Assembly: GCA_903772945.1 (NCBI GenBank)
Contig: CAICTM010000111.1
Span: forward strand, 1 to 64,000
Source: Seminavis robusta
Taxonomy: Eukaryota; Bacillariophyta; Bacillariophyceae; Naviculales; Naviculaceae
Direction of reading: 5' to 3'
Length of the DNA: 64,000 bases
Both the position numbers and the translations under genes were made by a program. Position 1 is the stretch's first letter; every line of letters begins with the position of its first letter. Shown here piece by piece: positions 1-10,919 of the stretch. The notes beneath the pieces are model-generated. The model was not told the DNA's origin, made no database searches, and saw only the letters and a list, made by a program, of their open reading frames with translations.

Positions 1-1098
1 ATTGCATGTAGCCACCAATCGAAGAGGACAATGGCGTCCTTTTCTTTTTAAGGGGCTACTCAGTTCAATGTCGGTTTCCAACGGTTTTGGCTAGGTGCAC
101 CAGATTGCACCTTCCAACAGTTTTGGATCCCAACGGTTTTGGATTGGTGCACTAGATAGCACCGTTCCCAAACTCTAGCACTATCGTTTCGACACTGCAC
201 ACACAGGTGTATTTAGTCGTCCCTAAATAGTCCTAGTGAACTGCCCATGTCATCCGGAGTGCGGACGGCTGAGGCGGTGGCTGGGAGTCGAGGAAGACTC
301 GACACAAACACACAAAAGTAAGTACAGTACGACTGTACCTGGTAGCTATCTTGAGAACCAGGCAGTACAAACCACAAACGCACGCTCTATTACATACACC
401 CCAAACCTGAAGGTAAGAAGCTCCAAATAAGAAAGCGAGTACTCAGATTTTAGAAAAAGATAAGAATCTTTCTATACTGAAATTTCACAAACTTGTAAGA
501 AAATCTCCCAGTATTGATACCTCAAAGCACAAGAAATAGTACTAGTTTGACACCATGAAATTCTCCTAGCATGTGCCCAAATCTGCAAAATTTTCTGCCT
601 GACGGCAGACACAGCGACCACCATTAATGCTTGATCCAAACCAATTAAGGGTTCTGAGCAAGTTGGACCCAAAGGGCCAGGTGCACTGGGTGTATCCAAA
701 CACTAACCTGTTTGATCTAGAAGCTTAGTAAGAAAGTCATCTATACTGAAATTGGCTTGTTTTCTTAGAAATAATATGAGTACAAAATAGAGCAGTTGGC
801 TAAGAAAGCTCCAGTACTGACTCCCAGTTAGAGCTTTCTTATTATTGAGTTTGGAGTGTGATAAAATTTTGTGGGCGTGTCACAGATGCGGTTTGAATAT
901 CTGGCTACCGGTGGCTAGCTAGTAGTGCTGCCTACAGTACAACTAGTCTACTGATGCAGTACCTGTGATCTGTGGTGATGTGACTCACCGGTAAAAGCTG
1001 TTGCTTCAAAACTACATACCACCTGGTAGCCTGGTAGCCACCACTATCTGTTAGGGGGTCTAATTTAGTGGAGTTATCTACATGCACGGAAGCCACCA
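1..1098. other. Intergenic region with short local repeats
   Basis: I see no convincing gene here. Around 77-170 the phrase CCAACGGTTTTGG followed by GGTGCACYAGAT and GCACC occurs twice, with a related third CCAACAGTTTTGG, so this is a small degenerate tandem repeat. Two AT-rich stretches near 465-530 and 735-780 share words such as CTATACTGAAATT and GTAAGAAA, again suggesting an old local duplication. Short open frames here have no recognisable protein features. Confidence 0.5.
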
Positions 1099-1545
1099 CT
1101 ATCTTGCTAACATGCTCAACATGACGCCAGCAATCCACAACATCGGTGACACAATAGGCAGAGCTGCTGCACTGCTGCTGTCTGTTTCGTTGGTGAGACA
1201 ATTCACTGTATAGTTGACAGGGTCGGCGTATTGGTCCAGATCGTAACAGATTGGTTCATTGGTAGGACAAACGGTAACGTTTCTGTCGTACTCTTGAGCC
1301 CACCCATCGGCACACTCGTAGGTCATGGTAACAATCTCGCTGGGCATGGCACCGTCTGACGCAGTGTACTCGTGCACGCAAAATTCAGCTGTTGTGAACG
1401 TTTCACCTGGAGCCAATGTGTAGGTTTTGTTTCTGTCATATACCACGCATGATTCGTTTGCAGCAGCGGCAAAGTTTTGGGCAAGAGCAGAGATGGTTAG
1501 GCAAGAGAGAAAGAAGATCACAGGATTAAAATAGAACTTGTTCAT
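1099..1545 (-). CDS. Small secreted or GPI-anchored glycoprotein, unknown function
   Basis: A 148-residue protein starting at a clear ATG. It opens with a signal peptide (hydrophobic core FFLSCLTISALA, likely cut after LAQ near residue 23). The mature part is about 100 residues with six to seven cysteines and several N-glycosylation sequons (NES, NKT, NVT, NYT, NET). It ends in a Ser/Ala stretch followed by a hydrophobic tail of about 16 residues and a final Arg, the layout of a GPI-anchor signal or a C-terminal membrane anchor. I recognise no family. The Cys-rich 232-residue protein at 19593-20291 has the same general layout (Cys/N-glycan body, hydrophobic C-terminus) without obvious sequence identity. 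It is a plausible cell-surface protein; a single exon is assumed. Confidence 0.65.
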   Translation of the reverse strand: MNKFYFNPVIFFLSCLTISALAQNFAAAANESCVVYDRNKTYTLAPGETFTTAEFCVHEYTASDGAMPSEIVTMTYECADGWAQEYDRNVTVCPTNEPICYDLDQYADPVNYTVNCLTNETDSSSAAALPIVSPMLWIAGVMLSMLAR

Positions 1546-2280
1546 GATGCAGATGATGGTGATGTCTTTGATTGTAAATGTGGTGCAATGCCTTGCAGTT
1601 TTTTCTTATGAGCACTTTTGTTCTTTTTGGGAGCTCTTCATGTGGCTGCCCCTGTTGCCGTACTCGAGGCGCCTGCGTCCACCAACCCTGCGACCTGCAG
1701 CGTAGCAGACTGGCAGGACTCAACCCCCCAACTTGAACCGTGTCCTTTCTTTTTACTGGTGTTCGTCCTGTCGCCGACCATGTTTGTTGTTGTCAAGCAA
1801 TGGATACTTTGTTCATACGATTTGATATTTGGGTTCATGTACAAGCTTTCGGCAACCATATGTGGTATTGCTCTCTAGCTAGATTGATCAGCTAGCAAGC
1901 TCCCTACTAGAGTACTCTAAACCCCTTAAACCCCGTAGCTACTACAGTACCGTTGGTGCTGGTATTTTTTTAAATAGGTTCAACTGAACTTGTCGTCAAA
2001 ATTTCAACACACATGTGGTGCCGATGCCTGGTACCAACCTGACGGTAGCCGACGAGAGGACTGAGGACTGACTCGTCACTCGACTCAACCACGCAACTTG
2101 ATGGGTGTCCTGTGTTTCTCGAGCCAAGTAGACTAACAATAAAACAAATTCGTTCAAACAGTAAAACAGGCTTTAAAACTTTGGCGTCGATCTAATCCGG
2201 CACAGCAACCACGGAAAGCCGCATGAGCCGTTCTGAAGAAGCAACGGCAACAACATCATAATATTATGTTGCCTGTCGTT
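1546..2280. other. Intergenic region, no gene seen
   Basis: Overlapping short frames on both strands (about 1526-1878) have no domain and look like chance. Words such as CTAGCTAG (1877) and GGTACC are frequent, as in other spacers of this window. Confidence 0.4.
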
Positions 2281-2295
2281 GCTATAAGATGGAGC

Positions 2296-2545
2296 CAGGA
2301 TGAGCAAGGAACCGCGCAAGGGCCTTCTAGTAGGCAGCATGCCCTTTGGCAGCGAGGAGTTGGGCCTGTGTGTGGAAACGGCCGCCCCACCAAGAAAGAA
2401 TTGGGCCCTTTGGTGCCTTGATTTTCAATTCCATGTTCAAGAAGAAACCGAAAGATCCACCCAAGGAATTGGCACAACATTTATCGATTTTGGGTACATG
2501 TATCGTTGATACATGAAGGAAAGCTGGTCCATCTTTCAATAGTAG
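2296..2545 (+). pseudogene. Decayed N-terminal fragment of a MetE/UROD-like gene (copy A)
   Basis: A frame opening MSKEPRKGLLVGSMPFGSEE matches the start of the longer decayed copy on the other strand at 8590-9427. The two DNAs align across about 240 bp, from the ATG through the words AGGCAGCATGCCCTTTGGCA and CCACCCAAGGA to GAAAGCTGGTCC. Only the first 80 or so codons are present. The frame stops early at GYMYR, and the rest of the gene is missing. The protein family (cobalamin-independent methionine synthase-like/UROD-like superfamily) is inferred from the longer copy. This is a host gene relic, not a mobile element as far as I can see. Confidence 0.6.
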
Positions 2546-3810
2546 AAGATCATTCGTGTTTGGACTCCTTTGTTCTGTCCTCTTGCTAGCTAGAGCTATG
2601 CATAGAGCTAGATTGCTTGTTGCGGCCTCCGCCCATGATCCTCGCGCCGAGATCCCGTTTCAGTGGTGCTGATCTCCTCCACCTTGATAGCTCTCGTTGT
2701 TTTGCTTGTCAAGCAAGCTTTGACTAGTACCGTAGATACTAATAGACCCAGCTGATCAGCCAGCCAGATCAACCATCCAGATCGACACAGGACTGCCGAG
2801 CCTCCTAAAAAGCTCGTTTCTATCGCTCCCTACTAGATAGATACGGTAGGTAGCTTCAAGCCCTTCTGTCATCTCCAGCTGTGCTCTCAAGTTGGACGAT
2901 GCACATGTTGCATAGCCACCAGCTTGCTATCGTATCCTATCCACCGTGTGGTGCCTGGTACTGTGGCTGTCAAGTCAGACGATGCACATACATGTTGCTG
3001 GGGCCTTTTTCCTGTTGGATGGATGATACAATCAATCCCAAACTAGCTAGTAACAAAGACTCGCAAAAGAACCGTAGCACATCAGAGTGGCTTAGAATAC
3101 CGCTTCAGCAACTTTTTACGGCGGTACAGGCTGGAGTCATTATTGTCTACTGGTACAAGATACCAGTGTCAAAGCGACCAACGAACCATCGATCGGTGGA
3201 CTGTGCATCTCACAATTCGCCGTTTTCTTGGTATTGTGGAGTTCTCCTTACGAATACTCGAATCCAGTCATGACTAGGTTAAGATCAGGGTGACTGTAGA
3301 GCAAATCCTAATGACTATACTGTAAGGAAAGTTTCTTTGTATGCTTTAGTGTTTAGTTCTCCAAATAGTATTAGTCTTTAAGTCTTGTATGGGCATTGTT
3401 CCCAGCACCAGACACAGTTGATGCACCAGCTGGACTCACATATTATGTGATTAATGATCAGCGAGCGCGATTAATAATAATTATTTATTTGCCCTCGAAA
3501 CAGAAGAAGAAGCCAATCGAACGAAGTTTCATGCCTCCAGCAACCGCTAGCTAGCCATCTAGCGAGCGACTGGTGAAGCTGCGCTTGTTCACAAAACAAC
3601 CGACGTCCGTCCCAAAGCCTGACCTTGCTATCACAGCCTGCTGCTGTCCAAAGAACTAGCTATACTGTAGCTATCTAGTGAGAGGAACCCAAGAGAGAGA
3701 CATATATAGACGCATTAATTCACTTCTTTGGCGGTTGTCTAGTCGAGTCGAGTCATTCCTCTTTCCATTAGTCTACCTCTCTTTTTGCTACTACTGTGAT
3801 ATTTATTTGT
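2546..3810. other. Intergenic region upstream of the protein kinase
   Basis: No gene recognised. Two segments at about 2885-2920 and 2968-3000 share the words TCAAGT, GACGATGCACAT and ATGTTGC, a small repeat. The last 150 bp are the likely promoter and 5' leader of the downstream kinase. The open frame that overlaps the leader and the first exon in another frame (3678-4235) is best explained as a shadow. Confidence 0.4.
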
Positions 3811-6439
3811 ATGGCCCAAGACAAGACCATGGCAACGGAAGTCGCCAACCATCGTCGCGAGAGTGGCGGCAACACTACGACAACAACGACGACGGCTCCT
3901 ACGACACGCGGCATGAACTTGGGTTCGAGTGCTGGCCGTCGCAATCAAATGGCTTCGCAACAATCGTTTCGCGTCCAAGCATTAGTGGGACGTCATGGCG
4001 ATGCACCATTCCAAGGTTCCTCCATGGCACTCATGTCCATGCGAAGTGGCAAGAGTATCAATTCCACCGGCAGTGGTTTTCGAGTGCCGCGGACGCACAA
4101 TGCGAGTTCGAGACGATTGTTGAATCTCAGTTTTCACGGCAGTACGTCGCACATGAATGCTGGCGGGCATCCATATGGTCATGGCAGCAGTATTACCGGC
4201 AGCATTCCCGATTTTACCAATTCCATTCGGATTGATGATTTGGGTGGTATGGACGATGACTCGAATATGATGATGTCGCACGGCTCACTCTCCCAGTCGC
4301 ACTCGTCGAAACAATGGGCGCAACAAAGTGTCAAATTTCGAGCGCAACAATTCGTCGCTACCAATGTCGATTCTTCCATCGAGGCGCACTATACGATTGG
4401 AGACTTGCTCGGTGAAGGAGGATTCGGGGAAGTCTATGCGTGTGTCGACAAACAAACGGGAGAACCGCGGGCTGTCAAAGTGGTTGGCAAGCATGCCAAA
4501 AAGGAAGACAACGACAAGGTTATTGCCGAATTTGATATTGTCAAGAATCTCGATCATCCCAATATATTGAAGTTGTATGCATTGTTTGAATCGGAGACAC
4601 ACTTTTTTCTCGTCACGGATATCTACGCCGGTGGTGAACTCTATGATGAATTGGAAGAATTTGGACGCTTCAATGAAGACGATGCCGCGTTGCTCATGAA
4701 CAATGTACTCTCGTGCCTCAATTATTGTCACAAGAATAAACGATTGGCGCATCGTGATTTGAAACCAGAGGTATGTAGGAAATGGTTCGTTTGATTTGCG
4801 GCGATCAAATATATTGACAAATTGATTGACTCACTAACACAACTGAACTGAAATTCGCGAAGAACATTTTGCTCGAGGAAAACAAGAATTTTGAAGATTT
4901 GAAAATCATCGACTTTGGTCTCGCCGCGTATGGGGATCGATTCACCGAATTGGAGGGATCGACCTATTACATGAGTCCCCAAGTCATTCAAGGCAATTAC
5001 GATTGCAAATGTGATATTTGGAGTTGGTGCGTACATATACATACATACAATACAAACAGAACAATACGAACACGAATCAAGACAATCACTCACTCACACT
5101 CCTTACTTACTTGTCGTGTTGATTTCAACAACAGCGGCGTGATTGCCTACGTTTGCTTGGCCGGATTTGCTCCTTTTGATGGTGCCGACGAACAAGATGT
5201 CGTGCAATCCATTCTCTGTGGACGAGTCGACTTTGAAGATGCCAGCTGGGACGATGTTTCGGAAAATGCCATGGACTTTATTGCTTACTTGTTGGCGTAC
5301 GAAGAAGACAATCGACCTACGGCCGAACAAGCCTTACAGCATCCCTGGTTGCAACAGATTCGACAACGACGGGACATTCATTGTCAAAAACGACGAGAAT
5401 CCACACGCATGTCTTTAGGAAATTTGCAATCGTTCCAAGCCAATTCCAAACTCAAACAATGCGTCTGCTCGCTCATTGCATCGCAATTCCTCAAGAAACA
5501 AGAAAAGGAAGAAATTGACAATGTCTTTCGAAGTCTCGATCACGATTGCGACGGGAAACTCACACGACAAGATGTCGAAACCAGTTACAAGGAATTCTTT
5601 GGACATGCACTCAGTGATGCCGATTTGAATTCCATGTTTGAGCAAGTCAACTTTTCAGGATCGGGGGCGTAAGTACTATCAAAACAATGAGGGTCTTGGT
5701 TTGTAATCTGTACTCACCACGACGAACAATCCCATTCTATTTTCATCATCCTTTATTTACTTATCATACTTACAGAATCGAATACTCGGAGTTCGTCGTG
5801 GCGTCGCTGATGGAAAAGAATCTCATTGACGACTTTAAACTCATGGCCGCATTCAAAATATTCGACAAGGAAAACAAGGGATACATCTCAGTCGACAACC
5901 TCAAAGAAGTACTTTCCTTGGACGATGACATGGAAGGATACATCCTCAATGTCATTGTACGACAAGTCGATGACAATGGAGATGGAAAAATATCTTTTGA
6001 CGAATTCAAAGACATGATGTTTAGCACGGCCGTCATTCCACCCAAACCATCCTCTTCCAGACGAGCCGCCCGGTTACGCAACAGCAGTAGCAGCATCAAC
6101 AACAACAAGCCACATTATCACAGTAGCACCAGCACTGGTACCAGCGGGACATCCATTCGCAACAAGGTCGTCAGTCGAGCCAATCGTAGTACCTGCAGCA
6201 GTACCCTGTCGGTCGAATCATTCTCCATGGCATCGTCGGTAGCACTGACCATTACCGAAGATGTATTTGAAGAAGAAAATACAGCCCAACGGAGAGAACG
6301 GGAACATCGACGACGACGGGAAGAAGCAGAATTGTTGGGGGAGAATTACGATGACAACATGAGCGTCTCCAATGCGAGCTTTCGACATGTCTTGAACATG
6401 TTTGACGAAAAGAACAAAAAGGCAGCACCGTCGTCATGA
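3811..6439 (+). CDS. Calcium-dependent protein kinase (CDPK), four exons
   Basis: Exons are 3811-4770, 4863-5026, 5135-5668 and 5776-6439. All introns are GT-AG (92, 108, 107 bp) and joining them keeps frame, giving 773 residues. The first ATG of the frame is at 3811; 3829 is an alternative. Residues 1-190 are Ser/Thr/Asn/Gly-rich and probably disordered. The kinase domain begins near 194, with glycine loop GEGGFG (201-206), lysine K223, catalytic HRDLKPEN (314-321, split by intron 1), DFG (337-339) and WSCGV across intron 2. A CDPK-type junction follows, then four EF-hands: loops near D510 (DHDCDGKLT), about 546-557 (a degenerate NFSGSGAIEY loop across intron 3), D583 (DKENKGYIS) and D618 (DDNGDGKIS). 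The C-terminal 120 residues are low-complexity with an Arg/Glu helix. Order and motifs are those of Ser/Thr kinases activated by Ca2+ through a calmodulin-like domain. No clear N-myristoylation start (MG) is visible, so membrane attachment is not predicted. Confidence 0.95.
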
Positions 6440-7041
6440 TGATGACGAGATAGCTGCGAACGAGTACGACAATCTGCTTTAAAAAAAGAGGAATGGGCAG
6501 GTGTGCCGCTACGTTCTTGCATTGATAATGTGACCGTCACGACGGATCGATATACAACACGGATGGGAATGAAGGGTTCAATCGAAACCGTCGTGGCACC
6601 GATCTCACAAAATGGGATTTTTTTTAAACAACAACAACCAAACGAATACACGTAGAACGAATGAAACTGAACCTTGGACAAAAAAGACAAGAGAGAACGA
6701 AACAAAACAACGTCATGATTTGTGTGGTGGGGACCCTATTACACTACAACTAACGATTTATTTATAAGAACTGTTCATCATGAAACGTAGGAGAGGAAAG
6801 TTTCAGCCCTGGCATACTTACTGCAGCCAGGCAATAGCGGAGCCATCTCCAGTGCGTGCAACTCGTGCCATCGAAGCCGTGGTGCTGAGGAAGCCAGACG
6901 CACCAGATTGAAGCAAATTACTCGACGCATCCGCGGTCGGAGGCGAAGATCTCAACTTTCGCGGGCTTGCTTGCTTGCAAATGCGTCGACATCGTGCCAG
7001 GGATGCATTCGTGTCCTTTGGCTCTGTCGCCACGAGGCATC
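6440..7041. other. Convergent intergenic region
   Basis: The 3' ends of the kinase (plus) and of the small membrane protein (minus) face each other here. The stretch 6480-6760 is A-rich on the plus strand, consistent with a 3' untranslated region. No gene recognised. Confidence 0.4.
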
Positions 7042-7512
7042 TCAAACACTCGCATTCGCCTCAATCGACGCTAGGCCTGTTGGTTCCGACATGTTGCCCC
7101 TTTTTTGTACGAGGTGAACACGATCGTCCCAATCATCCAGCTCGACTTGGTCGGAGAAGGATGCACTTCGTCCGATGTTCCTGTGGCGACAGCGAAGTTT
7201 CAACACTCCAATGGTAGTGAACACAAGCGTAGACACTAACATTCTGAGTGCGAGTTGATGCGTCAATGGATTAGAAGAGACCAGGGCTGCCAGGAATCCT
7301 ACCAAGCTGGCTCCTCCCATTAAGAAAAACAATTCCGCTGGAAGCATTTCCCTGGGGCAAACGATGAGGATGCAAGCTGCAACGAGAAGGCCAACGCACA
7401 GGAACAGACTGATGGCCACGACGTTGTCCGCCGTTACATGTACGGTAAGTGGAGGCAGCGTCGCCTTTTGTGGGATGTTGTAGTACGTGCTAGACGTATG
7501 ATGAGAGATCAT
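7042..7512 (-). CDS. Small three-pass membrane protein, unknown function (tandem paralog 1)
   Basis: The frame is open back to 7629, but the ATG at 7512 (MISHHTSSTYYNIP) aligns with the start of the neighbouring paralog (MISDSRNPYRYYLP), so I choose it; this gives 156 residues. Three hydrophobic helices are seen: about 25-47 (NVVAISLFLCVGLLVAACIL), 54-76 (ELFFLMGGASLVGFLAALVSS) and 82-100 (LALRMLVSTLVFTTIGVLKL), followed by a basic LRCRHR and an acidic tail with VELDDWDD. The gene at 7960-8403 has the same plan: AELFLLLGGLELGGILAALASSNP, GLLKLRCRR, VELGDSWDD. They lie head to tail on the same strand about 450 bp apart, so this is a tandem duplication that has since diverged. I know no named family; the role is unknown. 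Confidence 0.65.
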   Translation of the reverse strand: MISHHTSSTYYNIPQKATLPPLTVHVTADNVVAISLFLCVGLLVAACILIVCPREMLPAELFFLMGGASLVGFLAALVSSNPLTHQLALRMLVSTLVFTTIGVLKLRCRHRNIGRSASFSDQVELDDWDDRVHLVQKRGNMSEPTGLASIEANASV

Positions 7513-7959
7513 CTTTCTTTCAGAGGCATTTGATACATGTAGATGTGTTAGATTAAAATGGCACTGTTCTCGGGTGGGACTAATTGAATGGTAACAATGC
7601 TGCTCTGTGGCTTCGTCTCGTCTGGGCACACGGGGCCTGGGTTCGCTTAGAAATTAGAAATTCGGAGCATGTGAGAAGCGAACCGACCGCAGTTTGACAG
7701 CACGAGTGATGGTATCATGGTGCAGCTACCCTGCAGCCAATACGTGAGCCAGAACATCCGGAAGAGGATGAGGGTATCATGAGAATCAAGATAGCACTTC
7801 CGACCACACATGCATACATGTAGGCGTCATCCTTCACTCGTACAAAGCTCGTCGAATGTGGGGCTCGGTGCCGTTGGACTGGGACATCTTTTTAACGTGT
7901 TGCCTCCTTCGCCGCCCGGCAGTGCGAGTTCTCGATAAAATGCTCCACCAGGCATGCAT

Positions 7960-8403
7960 CTATTGAAACTGGGTCGTACAAATCAGGTTTCCATCTTTCT
8001 GTAGCCGCACTCGGGCAACGGCACTCTCGTAGGCATCGTCCCAAGAATCGCCCAATTCCACGTCTAGGAAGGAGCAGAAGGAGCCTTCCAGGTCTTCTTG
8101 TCTTCGGCAACGGAGCTTCAAGAGTCCCATCGCTGTGCAAATAATCGAACCCCACAACAATTTGGGGGCCATGTATTGTGTCCAAGGATTCGACGATGCA
8201 AGGGCCGCTAGAATGCCACCCAATTCGAGCCCTCCCAGGAGGAGAAATAGTTCCGCAGGACACACGATGATACATGCCAAAAGGCCAATGCACAACACCA
8301 AGATAGACAGTATCATGGCCACGACATTGTGCGTCGGCAATGGTGGAATTGTTTCCTCCACCGGAAGGTAGTACCGGTACGGGTTTCTGGAATCCGAAAT
8401 CAT
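7960..8403 (-). CDS. Small three-pass membrane protein, unknown function (tandem paralog 2)
   Basis: A 147-residue protein starting at an ATG. Helices lie at about 25-47 (NVVAMILSILVLCIGLLACI), 50-70 (AELFLLLGGLELGGILAALA) and 76-96 (APKLLWGSIICTAMGLLKL). A basic LRCRRQ and an acidic C-terminal region (LDVELGDSWDDAYE) follow. It is the paralog of the gene at 7042-7512 and the upstream member of the pair. The shared features are the start MIS, the loop ASSNP after helix 2, and the LRCR-VEL-WDD tail. Function unknown. The C-terminal acidic segment is the most conserved soluble part and may be a partner-binding tail; that is inference. Confidence 0.65.
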   Translation of the reverse strand: MISDSRNPYRYYLPVEETIPPLPTHNVVAMILSILVLCIGLLACIIVCPAELFLLLGGLELGGILAALASSNPWTQYMAPKLLWGSIICTAMGLLKLRCRRQEDLEGSFCSFLDVELGDSWDDAYESAVARVRLQKDGNLICTTQFQ

Positions 8404-8589
8404 GTTGCTGCCAGTTTGTTTGCTTCGGGAATGGTGAGAAAAAATGATGACACTACAACTTAGTCATCTTCGCCTGGTCCATCCGACAGCGAGTTCGCTT
8501 TTTGTTCCTGAACGAACCATCACCATCGTTGACGCTAAAGTTCAGATTGCCGTAACGTCACTAAGAAGAAACAGCCTAGTGTTAGCTAA

Positions 8590-9427
8590 CTCTAGCTAGC
8601 CGATCAAGCAGAAAGGGGTGCTTTATGGTCTCCAAGAGCTGCGTGGCCACCTCGGCACTGCGCCGTCCGCGCCCACAAAAACAGGCAATGTCCACTGGCT
8701 GTTCTCTAGCAGATTCAATCGCCTTCAGAATAACGGAATGACCTTCCAACGATATCCTTGGAAGTTGCACATCCTTGAGACGAGCATACGTGGAAGGATT
8801 TGTCGATGGTGGTTTGCTCGGCAAAGGGATAGTGTACATAGTCCAGGTTGAGGTGACTTGGAAACGTTGTCACGACCTTAGTGACAACGCAAACCAAAAC
8901 CTTGGATATTGATGCAAATGCTCCATCACCCATCGATGTGGCAAACTGTGAAGGCGGGCACTCGGGTAACATCCATGCCATTGAACTTTCCATGGCAATT
9001 TCCACCTGACCTGAATAAGGACGTTATCTTTCCCTGCAGGTTGAATCATTTCCATCACCGCGTGAGCCAACCGCTCGTCCATACCGGTAGCAGGCCTGTA
9101 CTTCTTTTTAACCGAGCCGGTATGGATGGAGATACAGCTGATGCCACTGCCTGTGGGTGTGCCAACTTGAAAAGGAACATCTTGTGCAATCAATCCTTCT
9201 TTCTTGATCCTTTGAAAGACGGACCAGCTTTCCTCCATGAATTGTTGGTACACAAAATCAATCAATGTGTTGCACCAACTCCTTGGGTGGATATTTCGGT
9301 TTGAACATTGGGCATGGAAATCAAGGCATCAGGGCCCAATCTCTCGGCGCCCGTTTCCATACACAACTGCTCGCTTTGCCAAAGGGCATGCTGCCTACTA
9401 AGAGGCACTTGCGTGGTTCCTTGCTCA
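8590..9427 (-). pseudogene. Decayed MetE/UROD-like gene (copy B)
   Basis: Read on the minus strand, protein-like pieces follow one another in several frames: MSKEP and LVGSMPFG near 9427-9380; FMEESWSVFQRIKKEGL and DVPFQVGTPTG near 9245-9150; NVLIQVRWKLP near 9020; LDYVHYPF near 8835; a CGRGRR motif near 8670 with a helix ending LLETIKHPF. The order matches proteins of the cobalamin-independent methionine synthase-like/UROD superfamily, which have FQVxxPTP early, IQWD in the middle and a C-terminal ECGxGR followed by a helix. The pieces are interrupted by several frame changes and the total is about 280 codons, shorter than the usual 350-400, so the gene is dead. The family call is from memory of those motifs. 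A shorter copy lies at 2296-2545 on the other strand. Confidence 0.55.
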
Positions 9428-9638
9428 TCCTGACTCACTCCATTTTGTGGCTGGTGCTGAAGCCAATGTGTGCCTTGAGTTTGTGCTTCTTCCCACTTCC
9501 CATACATATTGCAAACGGGAAAGACAGATGATACTGGCTGCTAGCTAGAGGCCACCCACCTGCATCCACTGACCAAATTCATGTATGATATGATAGCAAG
9601 CCTCAAACAGATAGCTTGGAAGGTAGTGTTGTGTGCAC

Positions 9639-10919
9639 TTAGACAGTCCGGAATTCACAGGGATCCTGTTCCCATTGTTTCAAAATGACTTGGCAAAAGT
9701 ACTCTTTTTGTGACACGTACACTCCTGGTGCCTCCAAAAAGTACTCTCGAATCCATGTAGCTGCCAGTTTGCCCTGTCTCACGAGTATCTGGCGAATGGA
9801 TTGATATTGTGGTTGGCAAATATCAATCTTTTGTGCTGCCACTTGCTGGGCAGCCGTTTGATTGTTGCGATGATGAAATCCCGGTTTGATTTTGATCATT
9901 TCGGGAAGGGGATCGTCCAATCGCAGAAATTGTTGCAAGTCGTGTCGGAATTGGACATTGCTGTGTCTTAGTTGTGGTTGTTGCTGTAATAATAAGGATG
10001 AATGGTTGTTGTTTTGGAGCAACTCTTGATCGGTTTGGAGTTGTGAAACATCCCACAAAAAGATGCGTCCTTGCAAGGGAATGGGTTGAATCATTTTGTG
10101 ATATTCGGGTGGAATCAGTGCCTTCTCTGCTGGATTGGAGAGTATATTGGTTTTTCCCAGATTGGCGAGAAACAAGTGAAAATTGCCTCGAAAGGTACAC
10201 AATCCTTGATGTCGTCGGGCGCACCGTCCTGTCAGGGTTTCCGCCGGTGGCATGGAAAAGTAATTGTTGACTCTGAAATTGTAAAAGGATTCAAACCAGA
10301 GTACGGGATGCCGTAGACCTACCAAAAAGTCGGTCTTGGGAAAATAGGTTTGATAATTGTGGAGTGCCAAATTGGATTCCAAATCTCGTGGACACTTGAT
10401 CCCTCGTAGTGTATGCCCTGGAGGGATATCCTTGTACAAACTCTCCATGAGACGTGCATGTTGATTGTACCCCATTTCACAGCGTTCTTCGTCAAAGACA
10501 TGCACTTGGGGACTCTTGTGCAGATACCGCATCAGCGTGGAAGTGCCTGTTTTGGGGAACCCAATAATGGCCACATTCAACAGCCACGAAGCGTCCCCTG
10601 TAATGTTCCAACCCTGGACGATTGAGTCCAAGGGAGGACGGGGAATTGGTTCCAAGGGAAAGTCAGCATCTAACGGGGGAATGTTGGCATGATTCGTATC
10701 ATCTTCGTGTGTTGATCTTGTGGGCAAAAGGCGGACTTGAGTACTTTTACTTGTCATGGTAGTAGTAACGGCAGTGACAGGGACATGGGAAGTAATCAGA
10801 TGAGTGTTCACCCACCAAACACCTGAAAGGTACACAGTCATGACAAAGGCTACCAACACTTGTGGAAGGACTAGGCATCGTCGGATCAAATTCATCTTGA
10901 TATCATTATTTCTTTGCAT
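9639..10919 (-). CDS. Membrane-anchored sulfotransferase
   Basis: A 426-residue type II membrane protein. Residues 1-10 are cytosolic; a signal anchor runs about 11-37 (LIRRCLVLPQVLVAFVMTVY then LSGVWWV); the Golgi-luminal part follows. The 5'-phosphosulfate-binding loop is GFPKTGTST (120-128), the classic sulfotransferase P-loop with Lys and Thr for PAPS. The 3'-phosphate-binding site is seen in VGLRHPVLWFESFYNF (200-215), with R203 and S211. These fix it as a PAPS-dependent sulfotransferase of the carbohydrate type, transferring sulfate to a glycan or other Golgi substrate; the acceptor cannot be told from sequence. It appears to be a single exon. The upstream spacer (10920-11389) holds a cluster of palindromes that could matter for its promoter. 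Confidence 0.9.
   Translation of the reverse strand: MQRNNDIKMNLIRRCLVLPQVLVAFVMTVYLSGVWWVNTHLITSHVPVTAVTTTMTSKSTQVRLLPTRSTHEDDTNHANIPPLDADFPLEPIPRPPLDSIVQGWNITGDASWLLNVAIIGFPKTGTSTLMRYLHKSPQVHVFDEERCEMGYNQHARLMESLYKDIPPGHTLRGIKCPRDLESNLALHNYQTYFPKTDFLVGLRHPVLWFESFYNFRVNNYFSMPPAETLTGRCARRHQGLCTFRGNFHLFLANLGKTNILSNPAEKALIPPEYHKMIQPIPLQGRIFLWDVSQLQTDQELLQNNNHSSLLLQQQPQLRHSNVQFRHDLQQFLRLDDPLPEMIKIKPGFHHRNNQTAAQQVAAQKIDICQPQYQSIRQILVRQGKLAATWIREYFLEAPGVYVSQKEYFCQVILKQWEQDPCEFRTV

Noticed and set aside
3678-4235. A 185-codon frame overlapping the kinase 5' part
   Set aside because: Its sequence is a frame-shifted reading of the kinase N-terminus (low-complexity, no domain). The kinase frame continues into conserved motifs.
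8590-8839. Rhodanese-like domain suggested by the CFCGRGRRSA motif
   Set aside because: The surrounding order of motifs (LVGSMPFG, FQVGTPTG, LIQV, DYVHYPF, then CGRGRR) fits the C-terminus of MetE/UROD-like proteins better than a rhodanese active-site loop.
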